Assembly: GCA_964418885.1 (NCBI GenBank)
Contig: CAYQNW010000008.1
Coordinates: 1-64,000 of the forward strand
Direction: 5' to 3'
Length of the DNA: 64,000 bases
Source of the DNA: BMS3ABIN03 sp964418885
GTDB lineage: Bacteria > Bacteroidota > Ignavibacteria > Ignavibacteriales > Ignavibacteriaceae
Shown here: positions 16,750-26,157 of the stretch, piece after piece
Layout: every line of letters starts with the position of its first letter
How positions within the stretch are numbered: position 1 is the first letter of the stretch
Program-made: the position numbers and the translations under genes
The notes under the pieces: model-generated
The model's database searches: none
Told to the model about the DNA's origin: nothing
Seen by the model: the letters and a program-made list of their open reading frames with translations, nothing else

Positions 16750-17739
16750 CTAAATTTCCGAATCCGCAGGAGGTTCTTGTTGCTGCAATTTTTGTTTTTC
16801 GTCCACTCTTTCATCAAAGAGTTTTCCTACTTCTGCCCCGACAATAAAAACAGCAGAGGTGTAATAAATCCAAAAAGCAACAACAATAACAAATGCATAA
16901 GCTCCGTAAATCCTGCTGAATGTTGTAAAAGATGAAAGGTAAAGACCAAAAATTATTTTTGCAGTAACCCAAAGAAGAGATGCCCATAAGGCTCCGATTA
17001 AAACAGACCTCTTTCGGATCTTAATAATCGGCATAAATTTATACGTGATGGAAAAAATAAGGTACATAATAAATAGTGAGAATAATGATGTAAAGACTCT
17101 CTGGAAAATAGGCTGGTTAAATACCTGTAAATACTCAGTCGATTCGGCAAGCGATCTTAAAAAGTCCAGTAACGGTAAAGCAAAAATCATTACAAGAAAT
17201 GAAAGAACAACAAGGATAATAACAAGAAAATCTCTGAGCTTTCCAAGAAAGATATTAATGTCGAGATCAGTACCAAAAACTTTATTGAGTACAGTTCTTA
17301 AGCTGCTTGCAAATCCGCTGGCAGCAAAGAACAGACCTATGATACCAACAAATCCCGCCAGGTTTCTGTATTTGATAACTTCATGCACACGGTCAAAAAT
17401 AATTTCTTTTACAAACTGGGCATAAGTATTATAAGGAATAACTGTATCAATCAGATGAACAATCTGAACTTCTACTTCAGCAGAATCAAGAATTTTTCCA
17501 AGTATCCAGAAAATTATGAGTGTCAGCGGAACAATGCAGACAAACAAAGAAAAAGCCAATCCGCCTGATAAAAGGAATACATGGTGCCGGTCAAGCCGAT
17601 CGTATAGTCCCCCGAAATAATGCTTGAAAAATTTAACAAACCTGTGCCAGGCAGGAATTAAGTGCAGCCTGAACCTGATTTTTCTGAAGTACGCATAAAC
17701 TTTTAACGAATGTATTTTTTCAATTAGTTTATTCTTCAC
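16750..17739 (-). CDS. YihY/BrkB family inner-membrane protein
   Basis: 329 residues, about six hydrophobic helices. The family hallmark is near the start of the membrane domain: HVFLLSGGLAFSLFVCIVPLTL (the A-x-x-F-x-x-x-P-L/x pattern). It ends with FWIYYTSAVFIVGAEVGKLFDER, also typical. Once annotated as RNase BN, the family is now regarded as membrane transporters or envelope proteins of unknown substrate. The start overlaps the end of purL by 11 bases, so both are translated from one message. Confidence 0.88.
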   Translation of the reverse strand: MKNKLIEKIHSLKVYAYFRKIRFRLHLIPAWHRFVKFFKHYFGGLYDRLDRHHVFLLSGGLAFSLFVCIVPLTLIIFWILGKILDSAEVEVQIVHLIDTVIPYNTYAQFVKEIIFDRVHEVIKYRNLAGFVGIIGLFFAASGFASSLRTVLNKVFGTDLDINIFLGKLRDFLVIILVVLSFLVMIFALPLLDFLRSLAESTEYLQVFNQPIFQRVFTSLFSLFIMYLIFSITYKFMPIIKIRKRSVLIGALWASLLWVTAKIIFGLYLSSFTTFSRIYGAYAFVIVVAFWIYYTSAVFIVGAEVGKLFDERVDEKQKLQQQEPPADSEI

Positions 17740-19957
17740 TACCCATTATACGCGGAATTGTTTTGTAATAAATATCGCTCAAGTCGGAAAGATTAATTTC
17801 AAAATAATCTTTGATCTTAAGTGTTTGACCTGTTACTTTTCCTAATAGTTTAAAGGATTGAGAAAGGGAATTCAATTCAGTTTCCACTGCATTCTGTTTT
17901 TCCGGTGGGATTGAGATAATAACTCTGGACTGACTTTCTGAAAAAAGTGAAAAATCTTTTCTGGAATTCACCGGTATTTCAACTTCGCAACCAAACATTT
18001 TTTCATGATTAATGATACAACATTCTGCGAGCGCTGCTCCTATTCCTCCTTCGGATATATCGTGGGCAGAGCTGACCAATCCTTTCCTTACTAAGTTAAG
18101 AAGAGAATCATGCAACGTTTTTTCGTTTTGAAGATTTATTTTAGGTGAATCACCTGCAACTTTGTTATGAATCACTTTTAAATATTCACTACCGCCTAAT
18201 TCTTCATTATCTTCCCCAATAAGATAAATTAAATCTCCTTCATTCTTAAAATATGAAGTTGTTACGTGATTTAATTCTTCAACAAGTCCAACCATTCCGA
18301 TTGTAGGTGTGGGATATACCGCAACGTCCGGTGATTCATTATAAAAGCTAACATTGCCTCCCGTAACAGGCGTATCGAAAAACCTGCAGGCTTCCCCCAT
18401 TCCTTCGATAGCCTGTGCAAATTGCCAGTAAACTTCAGGTTTATAGGGATTACCAAAATTCAGGCAGTTAGTGATTGCGAGCGGTACACCACCGGAACAA
18501 ACAATATTTCTTGCTGCTTCAGCAACAGCAATTTTCGCTCCTTCTTTCGGATTAAGATGAACATAACGTGAGTTGCAATCTGTCTTCATTGCTAAAGCTT
18601 TTTCAAGACCTTTAATATATATCACTGCGGCATCACAACCAGGACCAACAATTGTATTTGTCCTAACCATCGTATCATATTGCTCATAAACCCATTTCTT
18701 TGACACTATATTCGGCGAAGAAAAAACTTTTAAGAAAACCTCTTTCGTATCTTTCGGTTCGGGTAAAGATCTAAAATCAATTTTTCTGATTTCTTTTAAA
18801 TAAGCAGGTTCTCTCTGCTCACGAATATAAACAGGTGCTCCACCTCCCAACACAAGTTCAAACGGCGGGATAACGGCTTTTGTTTCTCCTTCATAATCAA
18901 TATGTAGAAAACCATCATTTGTTACTTCCCCGATTATTTCACAGTGAAGATCCCATTTTTCAAGAACATTTTTCACCCTGTCCTCATAACCTTTTTTAAC
19001 AACACAAAGCATTCTTTCCTGGCTTTCGGAAAGCATAATTTCATATGCAGTCATTCCTTCTTCACGTAATGGAACTTTATCGAGATTTATTTTCATACCG
19101 GAATTCCCTTTTGCACTCATCTCGCTCGTTGAGCATGAAATTCCTGCTGCACCCATATCCTGAATTCCGATCAACCAACCGTTTTTTATTATTTCAAGTG
19201 AAGCTTCAAGTAAAAGTTTTTCAGTAAACGGGTCACCAACCTGAACAGATGGACGTTTTGCTTCCGATTTTTCTGAAAGTTCTTCAGACGCAAAAGTTGC
19301 CCCGTGTATTCCATCTCGTCCTGTAGACGAACCAACTATCATTACAGGATTTTTTTCTCCTTTTGCTGTTGCACTTGCAAACCTTTTAGTTTTTACTATG
19401 CCAACTGCCATAGCATTCACCAGCGGATTTCCCTGGTATGATTCATCGAAGTAAACTTCCCCGGCAACTGTTGGAACACCGAAGCTGTTTCCGTAATCGC
19501 CGATACCTTTTACAACTCCTGAAAATAAATATCTTGTTCTTGCATCTTTAAGTGAACCAAACCGAAGTGAATTGAGAGAAGCAATCGGACGTGCACCCAT
19601 CGTAAAAATATCACGCATAATTCCGCCAACACCTGTTGCCGCTCCCTGGTAAGGTTCTACTGCTGAAGGATGATTGTGACTTTCAATTTTGAAGGCAACG
19701 GCTAAACCATCGCCGATGTCAACGAGTCCTGCATTTTCTTCACCGGCACCAACTAACAATCTTCCGCCTTCTCTCGGCAAGGTTTTTAACTGTGCAATTG
19801 AATTTTTATAGCTACAGTGCTCGCTCCACATTACACTAAAAATTCCCAGCTCCGTAAAAGATGGAGTTTTTCCGAGAATTTTTTTTATTCGTTCGTATTC
19901 TTCTTCGTTTAAGCCGTGCTCTTTGGCAAGTTCAGGAGTAACTTCGGGTTCTTTCAT
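17729..19957 (-). CDS. purL: Phosphoribosylformylglycinamidine synthase subunit PurL
   Basis: 742 residues, the usual size of the small-type PurL that works with PurS and PurQ. The N-terminus has FSVMWSEHCSYKNS, and the active-site region IESHNHPSAVEPYQGAATGVGGI is intact; a second AIRS-like half follows with GPGCDAAVIYIKG and HDISEGGIGAALAE. It catalyses ATP-dependent conversion of FGAR to FGAM in purine synthesis. No purQ or purS is next to it in this window. yihY is coupled downstream. Confidence 0.97.
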   Translation of the reverse strand: MKEPEVTPELAKEHGLNEEEYERIKKILGKTPSFTELGIFSVMWSEHCSYKNSIAQLKTLPREGGRLLVGAGEENAGLVDIGDGLAVAFKIESHNHPSAVEPYQGAATGVGGIMRDIFTMGARPIASLNSLRFGSLKDARTRYLFSGVVKGIGDYGNSFGVPTVAGEVYFDESYQGNPLVNAMAVGIVKTKRFASATAKGEKNPVMIVGSSTGRDGIHGATFASEELSEKSEAKRPSVQVGDPFTEKLLLEASLEIIKNGWLIGIQDMGAAGISCSTSEMSAKGNSGMKINLDKVPLREEGMTAYEIMLSESQERMLCVVKKGYEDRVKNVLEKWDLHCEIIGEVTNDGFLHIDYEGETKAVIPPFELVLGGGAPVYIREQREPAYLKEIRKIDFRSLPEPKDTKEVFLKVFSSPNIVSKKWVYEQYDTMVRTNTIVGPGCDAAVIYIKGLEKALAMKTDCNSRYVHLNPKEGAKIAVAEAARNIVCSGGVPLAITNCLNFGNPYKPEVYWQFAQAIEGMGEACRFFDTPVTGGNVSFYNESPDVAVYPTPTIGMVGLVEELNHVTTSYFKNEGDLIYLIGEDNEELGGSEYLKVIHNKVAGDSPKINLQNEKTLHDSLLNLVRKGLVSSAHDISEGGIGAALAECCIINHEKMFGCEVEIPVNSRKDFSLFSESQSRVIISIPPEKQNAVETELNSLSQSFKLLGKVTGQTLKIKDYFEINLSDLSDIYYKTIPRIMGSEE

Positions 19958-20248
19958 TAAAATGTATTTTAGTTTAAAGTGCGATTTTTAGGTAAGAAAT
20001 ATAAGGGATTTGAATCATAAGTTGTCATTTTACAAAAACAATATTGCTATCAGTCACATAATAAATTTTCGAACGGGTTTTAGTAATATTGCTAAAATGA
20101 GAATTGAAATACCTATAACAACAGGATCTTTTAAAAAATCGATCATGAATGCTATACCTAACAATTTATTATTTCACTTAAAATTTAAATATTCATCTTA
20201 AATTTTATAGAACTGTCATGACTTATAAGTATCTCGCTCACAAAATCA

Positions 20249-20650
20249 TTATTTTTTTATAAGCGTGATAGGTATATATTTTGAAAATTTCTCAAAGTCT
20301 CTGTCCGTTGTAAATATTGGAAAACGATTACGATAAGAAACTGCGCAAATTAAAAAATCAGTGTTTGATCCCTGAATCCCTTTACTTTTACAAATATTAA
20401 AATACTCTGCAGCTAGTTCATAGTCTTTTGTAAATACTGGGAAATCATTAAAAGAGCCAAGAATTTCTTTTAGATTGGAAAACTGTTTACTGTCTTTAAC
20501 ACCGGATAAAATCTCCTGCCTGATTGGACCAATAACACAAACTTTTTGATTATCTATTAAAGACTCAAGAAATTTAACTTCAGAAGTTGATTGTTTCTTC
20601 TTTCTTCGAAGAGCGAGTGACCAAATACTGGTATCTACAATTACTTTCAC
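20249..20650 (-). CDS. vapC: PIN-domain ribonuclease toxin (VapC family)
   Basis: 133 residues with the PIN acidic set: Asp6 in VIVDTSIWSLAL, Glu46 in IRQEILSG, Asp98 in GSNTDFLICAVS, and Asp116/Asp118 in FTTDRDFEKFSK. It would be a Mg-dependent endoribonuclease cutting tRNA or rRNA when freed from its antitoxin. Its start overlaps the antitoxin stop by four bases (20647-20650), standard for vapBC. A 290-base non-coding stretch separates it from purL. Confidence 0.92.
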   Translation of the reverse strand: MKVIVDTSIWSLALRRKKKQSTSEVKFLESLIDNQKVCVIGPIRQEILSGVKDSKQFSNLKEILGSFNDFPVFTKDYELAAEYFNICKSKGIQGSNTDFLICAVSYRNRFPIFTTDRDFEKFSKYIPITLIKK

Positions 20651-20847
20651 TTTTTCGCACGCTGTTTTTTATAATTGTACTTAGCATCGTAATCAATTTT
20701 GTTAAACAAATCCTTAATACTCATTTGTTTATGAAGTCTGATATATTCTTCCAGCGCAGTATTAACAGCCTCTTTTTTTGATTTGTGTTTACCCAGCACA
20801 ACTGCCTTTTCCAACAGTGAATCGTCTATGTTTAGATTTGTCGGCAT
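20647..20847 (-). CDS. vapB: VapB-type antitoxin
   Basis: 66 residues. The N-terminal ribbon-helix-helix resembles DUF2191 antitoxins: PTNLNIDDSLLEKAVVLGKHKSKKEAVNTALEEYI. The basic C-terminal tail (YNYKKQRAKK) is where the toxin is usually gripped. AAGGAG precedes the ATG. It would neutralise the PIN protein and repress its own operon. An imperfect GTAA-AC-TTAC repeat lies about 25 bases upstream, but it is too short to claim as operator. Confidence 0.85.
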   Translation of the reverse strand: MPTNLNIDDSLLEKAVVLGKHKSKKEAVNTALEEYIRLHKQMSIKDLFNKIDYDAKYNYKKQRAKK

Positions 20848-20960
20848 ATTTTCTCCTTACACAATTTTTTAGGTAAACTTACACATTACAAATTAATAAT
20901 AAAAACCAAATTAAAACTCTTATTTGCAAAAACTCATCAGGAGAGTATAAAGCCATCTTT

Positions 20961-21553
20961 TTATTTTAGATTCAATAACTCTTCCCAAATCTTAAATAAT
21001 TGATAAGTAGCATAAATATCTCTAGAGCAATAAGTAGCGATGTCTTTAAGTCTTCCTGCTTCATAAAGATTTTTAACTTCCATTCCCGATATTTCTTTGG
21101 TTTTTGGTGATTCGATACCAAACGAGTGGCAGTAAAAATCAAGATTGAATTTTCTTGTTATGCCATAAAAGGTGAATTGGTCCAACAAATCTATATGAGA
21201 AGAAGTATCATAGCGGTTGCCGATTAAATTTTTCGATGGTTTGATTTTAAGAATTGCTGAACGCAGCATTAAGAAGGGTATATCAAAATTTCGCCCGTTA
21301 AAAGTTACAACCTGATCTGTCACATCGATAATTTTCCAGAATGAACTGAGCATTTCATTTTCAGGCAATCCCTTGTAATGGACAAGATTATCCTCTGATG
21401 TCCACTCTTCAGGTTTTTCACATTCGTAGTAAACAAAAGATTTTTCTTTATCGATATCATAAATACCGATTGCAATACATTTCGCAGTAAATGGATATAG
21501 ACTGGTGTAACGTACAGCATCATCTATTTGCTGTTGCTTTTTCTCAGAATCAG
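20961..21553 (-). CDS. 3'-5' exonuclease, RNase H-like (PolB-exo2 type), N-terminus lost in gap
   Basis: The frame is open from the gap edge (starting DSEKKQQQIDDAVRY) to a stop at 20961, about 197 residues. ExoII is visible as VVTFNGRNFDIPFLM and ExoIII as YCSRDIYATYQLF, with the second conserved H/R region SHIDLLDQFTF between. The ExoI DxE motif normally near the N-terminus must lie in the gap. This matches the predicted 3'-5' exonuclease family related to the PolB proofreading domain. A TTG at 21368 gives a shorter frame, but the upstream part is clearly homologous coding. It would trim single-stranded DNA in repair. Confidence 0.82.
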
Positions 21554-21653
21554 NNNNNNNNNNNNNNNNNNNNNNNNNNNNNNNNNNNNNNNNNNNNNNN
21601 NNNNNNNNNNNNNNNNNNNNNNNNNNNNNNNNNNNNNNNNNNNNNNNNNNNNN
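21554..21653. other. Assembly gap (100 N) between two genes
   Basis: Exactly 100 N with no shared flanks. It hides the C-terminus of threonine aldolase and the N-terminus of the exonuclease. A frame read through the N run would fuse aldolase to an out-of-frame tail (LILRKSNSK), which is not real. Confidence 0.98.
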
Positions 21654-22516
21654 GTCGGCGTAAATAAAAGTATATTCGTTTGAACAGCTTCCATATTTAT
21701 TTCCAGATTAGGATTTGAATTAATTCTGTCTGCTAATCTTTTAGCTCTGCGATGATCTTCTTTAAGTCTCTCAATATTATTTTTAACACCATACAAAGCT
21801 GCTGCTGCTAAAATCCCAACCTGCCGCATTCCTCCTCCCCAGGCTTTTCTAACACGGTATGCTTCTTTAATAAATTCTTTCGAACCAGCAATAGCGGAAC
21901 CAACCGGTGCTCCAAGTCCTTTTGAGAAACAACAAGATACTGTATCAAAGTGTGAAGCATATTCCTTGGGAGTTACCCCTGTCTCAACACAAGCATTCCA
22001 CATTCTTGCTCCATCCAGATGATAGAAGAGATTATTTTTTTTTGCAAGCTTTTCCAGCCCAATAATTTTTTCAATTGGTTGAATTGTGCCGCCGGCGCGG
22101 TTATGAGTATTTTCTACCTCAATAACTTTGGTCCTCGGCATATGGTAAGCAGTTGTACGGATGTAAGGTTCGACAAGTTCAGGTGTAAGAACACCGAGCT
22201 TTCCGTCTAAAGGATATAACTGAATACCGCTCAATCGCCCCGGAGATGCAGATTCATAATTAAAAATGTGTGCTTCACGATCACAAATAACTTCATCGCC
22301 AGGTTCAGTTAAAACATTTAAACAAATCTGGTTTCCCATCATTCCGCTTGGGACATAAAGTGCTGCTTCTTTTCCCAGAAGTTCAGCAATATATTCTTCC
22401 AGCTTATTTACTGTGGGATCTTCCTTAAATACATCATCACCAACTTCGGCTTCATACATAGCTTTACGCATTTTAGGTGATGGTTTTGTTACGGTATCGC
22501 TTCTTAAATCAATCAT
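21654..22516 (-). CDS. ltaE: Low-specificity L-threonine aldolase, C-terminus lost in gap
   Basis: About 287 residues are present before the N run. The PLP fold-type I aldolase pattern is plain: MIDLRSDTVTKPSPKMRKAM, then GDDVFKEDPTVNKLE, the NTHNRAGGTIQP block, HLDGARMWNACVETG, and SCCFSKGLGAPVGSAIAGS with the PLP lysine (FSKGL). It splits L-threonine (and allo-threonine) to glycine and acetaldehyde. The family is ~340 residues, so roughly 50 are missing. It follows lnt by 13 bases and is probably co-transcribed with it. Confidence 0.95.
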
Positions 22517-22529
22517 ATTTGTAATTATT

Positions 22530-24185
22530 TTAAAGTTTGAATTTATTTTTAATATATAACAAAATGTTCAATCCAACAATCCAAAGCGAAATTATAGATA
22601 TGATAGTAGTTACTATTGCGGGATGTTGAGTGTAAAAAGTTTGTTCATTTCTAAGTTGAACATTCCCAACAAGAATAGTTTTAGTAAACATTTTTGTTTG
22701 GATTTCTATTTCACCAACTGGATTAATGATACAACTTATCCCCCCGTTTGCACAACGCACAACTGATCTTCTATTTTCCACTGCTCTGAGAATGGCAAAA
22801 TCTTCATGCTGATATGGTCCGCTGGAGTTACCGTACCAGCTATCATTTGTAACAACTGCAATAAATTCTGCACCGCGCTGCATAAAATTAGTCACAAATA
22901 AAGGAAAGATAGATTCATAACAAACAAGTCCACAAATTTTAACTGTGTCTTTGTTCATTGGCAGTTTAAATACAATAGTATCTTTTCCAACATTCCATCC
23001 GCTTAAACCAACTCCCCATTTAAATACATCGGCTAAAAAAGAGAATTCTTCCACGAAAGGAACATGTTCTCCCAACGGCACAAGTTTCATTTTTCCGTAC
23101 TGTTGATATTCCCTTGTTCCCGGTCTCAACAATAAAATTGAATTGTAAGTTGTGTAATGAAAACTTCCGCCTTTATTATACTTTGCACCTGCAGGAAATT
23201 TCTGATCATCAAAATAAAAATTAATTTGAGGCATCCCTGTTAACAATCCAACATTATTGGAATCCAGAAAAGAGTAAATACTATTTAGCTCAGAATAATA
23301 ACTACCATTCATCAGGTAAACTGGCAAAGCTGTTTCCGGCCAGAGAATTAATTTCGCTCCTTTATTAACAGCTTTTTGTGATTGTTCAAGATAGTTATCT
23401 ACCATATCCTGGAGATTACCTGATTGCCATTTTTCCCAGGGATCTATATTTGGCTGAACAACTCCCACTTTTAATTCTTTAGCAGAAGTTTTAAAGGAGG
23501 AAATTTTTATTAATCCATAAACAATGAAAAGAACGAAAATAAAAACAGCAACCATAAAGTAACGCGTAGAAAATGATCTTTCGTGTTGGATATTAATAAA
23601 TGATTTATAAAAAAATATATTTATGTACAGAACAACAATCGATAAGCCAAATGCCCCGATTATATCTGCCGCTTGAATGAAGATTGTGAATTTTGCCAGA
23701 CCGTGCCCGAGAATCAACCAGGGAAATTTAAGATCAGTTAGAGTTAAAAGATATTCTACCATAACCCAGAATGCCGGGAAAAGCCAAAGACTTGCTTTGC
23801 CATTAAACAATTTTCTTGACAGATAAAATAAAGTTGAAGAGATCAACATTACGCAAGGTAGAGCGAATAGCAATGCGGCTCCTCCCATTATCAAAAACGG
23901 ATCTGCTTCTGCCTGCCAGCTTCCAACCCAGTAAACTGTTATAACAGTAAGAACAAATGCCATTAAAAAAGTTGCACGGTTAATCCCGGCTAAAGTTCTT
24001 CTTTGTGAAATAACATAGAGATAAGGTATAAAACCCACAAAGATTAGAAGAGTAAAAGGAAATGGAAAAGGGGGAAATGAAATTCCAATTAGTAATCCGC
24101 TTAAAATAAGAAGGAGTCTTTCTTTTCTGAGGTTTTTCTTTTCTTCTGCAGTTTTTGGAATTCTGAGTTTACTTAAGATTTTCAC
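22530..24185 (-). CDS. lnt: Apolipoprotein N-acyltransferase
   Basis: 551 residues: an N-terminal membrane half with about seven helices and a C-terminal periplasmic nitrilase-like domain. The Glu-Lys-Cys triad is visible in LILWPETALP, YGKMKLVPLGEHVPF and CGLVCYESIFP. It adds the third acyl chain to lipoproteins, fitting the several lipoproteins in this window. The start overlaps the end of the DedA gene by 17 bases. Confidence 0.95.
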   Translation of the reverse strand: MKILSKLRIPKTAEEKKNLRKERLLLILSGLLIGISFPPFPFPFTLLIFVGFIPYLYVISQRRTLAGINRATFLMAFVLTVITVYWVGSWQAEADPFLIMGGAALLFALPCVMLISSTLFYLSRKLFNGKASLWLFPAFWVMVEYLLTLTDLKFPWLILGHGLAKFTIFIQAADIIGAFGLSIVVLYINIFFYKSFINIQHERSFSTRYFMVAVFIFVLFIVYGLIKISSFKTSAKELKVGVVQPNIDPWEKWQSGNLQDMVDNYLEQSQKAVNKGAKLILWPETALPVYLMNGSYYSELNSIYSFLDSNNVGLLTGMPQINFYFDDQKFPAGAKYNKGGSFHYTTYNSILLLRPGTREYQQYGKMKLVPLGEHVPFVEEFSFLADVFKWGVGLSGWNVGKDTIVFKLPMNKDTVKICGLVCYESIFPLFVTNFMQRGAEFIAVVTNDSWYGNSSGPYQHEDFAILRAVENRRSVVRCANGGISCIINPVGEIEIQTKMFTKTILVGNVQLRNEQTFYTQHPAIVTTIISIISLWIVGLNILLYIKNKFKL

Positions 24186-24792
24186 TTTGAACTTTTTTCT
24201 TTCTTAAGAAATACCGGATAACTAGGATCAGCGTTATAAATATTGTAATCCCGATTACAATGTTGCTGTATGTTGAAAGATATTTATCTACAACATCAAC
24301 ATTATGTCCGAATAAAAATCCTAAATACAAAATAATCGCATTCCAAACAAATGAACTTATTGTTGCAAATATAATTGTTCTTTTTACATTCAGTCTGCTC
24401 ATTCCAGCAAAAAACGAGATCACGGATCTTGTTCCGGGAAGAAACCTGTTTCCAAGAATTATCCAGTAACCATACTTCTTGAACCACTGTTCAACTTTCT
24501 CAATAGCATCGACAGGAATATATTTGTACTTACCTGAATGTACTAATTTTTTATCAACAGTAGAACCAAAATAGAATAAAGTCATAAAACCAAGCACACT
24601 TCCAATTGTTGCCAATAAAAGTGTAGGAATAAAATGGATTACTCCGGTAGATACAAGCGTTCCGCCAATTAAGATAACAAGATCACTGGGAGATGGCGGG
24701 AAAACATTTTCTATAAATGAAAAAAAGAAAAGAGTAACATAAATCCAGAATGGAGTTAAATGTGAAATGTTATTGAGTATGCTTTCGAACAT
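24169..24792 (-). CDS. DedA family membrane protein
   Basis: 207 residues with four to five hydrophobic helices. Conserved DedA blocks: FFFSFIENVFPPSPSDLVILIGG near the start and FKKYGYWIILGNRFLPGTRSVISFFAGMSRL in the middle, where the Arg/Pro-rich FLPGTR motif is diagnostic. Members flip undecaprenyl phosphate or support envelope homeostasis. It follows ispF by one base and overlaps lnt, so the three form an envelope-linked run. Confidence 0.92.
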   Translation of the reverse strand: MFESILNNISHLTPFWIYVTLFFFSFIENVFPPSPSDLVILIGGTLVSTGVIHFIPTLLLATIGSVLGFMTLFYFGSTVDKKLVHSGKYKYIPVDAIEKVEQWFKKYGYWIILGNRFLPGTRSVISFFAGMSRLNVKRTIIFATISSFVWNAIILYLGFLFGHNVDVVDKYLSTYSNIVIGITIFITLILVIRYFLRKKKVQSENLK

Positions 24793-24793
24793 T

Positions 24794-25288
24794 CTATTTT
24801 ACTTTTGCAACCAGAACAATAGCAATTGCAGCTATGCCTTCTTCCCTGCCGACAAATCCAAGTTTTTCTGTTGTAGTTGCTTTAACCGAAATTTGGTTGG
24901 AATCAATTTTCAAAATCTCTGATATTTGTGCTCTTATTTTCGGAATGAATGAAGTCAGCTTAGGTTTTTCTAAAGATATTGTAGCATCTATATTTGAAAT
25001 TTCATATCCTGAATTTCGAACCAGTTCCATTGCTTTTATTAAGAATATACTGCTGTCTGAATTCTTATATTTTTCATCAGTATCGGGGAAATGCTGACCG
25101 ATATCACCGAGAGCAAGTGAACCCAATAACGCATCTGTTATTGCATGGAGAAGAACATCTGAATCGGAATGACCGGCTAATCCTTTTTCAAACGGTATTT
25201 CAATTCCACCAAGAATGAGTTTTCTGTCTTGCGCAAATGCATGCACATCATATCCAATTCCGCTTCTGTAATTCAAAGATTCCGCCAT
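24794..25288 (-). CDS. ispF: 2-C-methyl-D-erythritol 2,4-cyclodiphosphate synthase
   Basis: 164 residues, normal length. It starts YRSGIGYDVHAFAQDRKLILGG, where Asp/His of DVHAF bind zinc, followed by GHSDSDVLLHAITDALLGS and the terminal KATTTEKLGFVGREEGI block with the substrate-binding TTE. It makes the cyclic diphosphate of the MEP isoprenoid route. No ispD is visible beside it. Confidence 0.96.
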   Translation of the reverse strand: MAESLNYRSGIGYDVHAFAQDRKLILGGIEIPFEKGLAGHSDSDVLLHAITDALLGSLALGDIGQHFPDTDEKYKNSDSSIFLIKAMELVRNSGYEISNIDATISLEKPKLTSFIPKIRAQISEILKIDSNQISVKATTTEKLGFVGREEGIAAIAIVLVAKVK

Positions 25289-25302
25289 TATAATTTTTTC
25301 AT

Positions 25303-25772
25303 TTCACGCAGAGGTCGCTGAGAACTTAACGCAAAGTGCGCCGAGATTATAAATTGTTTACGACTCTGTGAATTCCTTCTTTTAATAGTTTTGTGTTGAA
25401 ATTTATTAACAATCCTAATTTTACATTTGATAGTTTTAAATAAGTTAACAATTGAGCATAGTGAACAGGAGCTAATGCTTCAATCGACTTGACCTCAATT
25501 ATAACTAAATTCTCAACAAGCAGATCTAATTTATATCCAACGTCTAACCTTACGTCTTTATATACGAATGGCATTGGTTTTTGCTGTATAACTTTAAGTC
25601 CTATTTCTCGTAAATCAAAAGCTAAAGCATTCTCATAAGTAGATTCCAACAACCCTGGTCCAAGCTTTTTATGCAGTTCTATTGCCGCTCCGATTATTTT
25701 AGTTGCTATCTCATTCTCAGTCATTTTCTCCGCGATCTCCGCGTTGTCTTTTCTTTGCGTCCTCTGCATGAA
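25303..25772. mobile_element. Inverted-repeat-bounded GxxExxY cassette
   Basis: Left end 25303-25345 (TTCACGCAGAGGTCGCTGAG...) and right end 25728-25772 (minus strand TTCATGCAGAGGACGCAAAG...) are imperfect ~44-base inverted repeats: the first 16 bases match except two, and later blocks ACGC and GAG recur in register. Between them lies one gene, GxxExxY. The whole unit is ~470 bases between ispF and acyP. There is no transposase, so movement, if any, would need help in trans or recombination between repeats. Confidence 0.7.
25347..25769 (-). CDS. GxxExxY family protein
   Basis: 140 residues from an ATG inside the right repeat. The first ~15 residues (MQRTQRKDNAEIAEK) are therefore repeat-encoded, and the internal Met at 25724 (MTENEIATKIIG) may be the older start. 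The name-giving motif is in KKLGPGLLESTYENAL, followed by LDLLVENLVIIEVKS, which looks like a PD-(D/E)xK-type core. The family is widespread, often in several copies per genome, and of unproven function. It is the only gene in an inverted-repeat-bounded cassette between acyP and ispF. Confidence 0.9.
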   Translation of the reverse strand: MQRTQRKDNAEIAEKMTENEIATKIIGAAIELHKKLGPGLLESTYENALAFDLREIGLKVIQQKPMPFVYKDVRLDVGYKLDLLVENLVIIEVKSIEALAPVHYAQLLTYLKLSNVKLGLLINFNTKLLKEGIHRVVNNL

Positions 25773-25776
25773 CTAT

Positions 25777-26049
25777 TCACCTGATTTCAAAACTATCGAA
25801 CTCATTTTTCGGTTCAAGCCAATCTACTTTACAATTTTTCACTGAGGCGTGACTCGGACCAATTTTGATTTTCTTATATAATTCTTCTACCTGGCTCTTT
25901 TCTCCTTCGGCAATAGTTAAAACTTCCTCTGTAAATAAATTTTTTGTAAAACCAACAAGTCCAAGCTTAAGTGCTTCCCTGTAAACAAAATATCTGAATC
26001 CTACACCCTGAACCAATCCATTTACCAATATTTCTGCTCTTACCTGCAC
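25777..26049 (-). CDS. acyP: Acylphosphatase
   Basis: 90 residues, typical. The catalytic Arg is in LVQGVGFRYFVYREAL and the catalytic Asn in LVGFTKNLFTEEV (usual form GWVRN). It hydrolyses carboxyl-phosphate bonds. The protein ends WLEPKNEFDSFEIR, the usual last strand. It lies five bases upstream of the GxxExxY cassette on the same strand. Confidence 0.92.
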   Translation of the reverse strand: MQVRAEILVNGLVQGVGFRYFVYREALKLGLVGFTKNLFTEEVLTIAEGEKSQVEELYKKIKIGPSHASVKNCKVDWLEPKNEFDSFEIR

Positions 26050-26157
26050 AATACTAAAAAATATAAATCAAGATTCTTAATTTGAATTGAATTAAATTAG
26101 AGAAATTTTGAATTACTACAAAAGAAGATTAACTTTAAGAAATTGTAAACATCGATA

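Noticed and set aside
17045..17425. Plus-strand frame opposite yihY
   Set aside because: Antisense of a conserved membrane protein, without independent support.
21524..22516. Threonine aldolase continuing through the gap to a stop at 21524
   Set aside because: The codons after the N run (LILRKSNSK) are out of frame with the exonuclease that clearly occupies that sequence.
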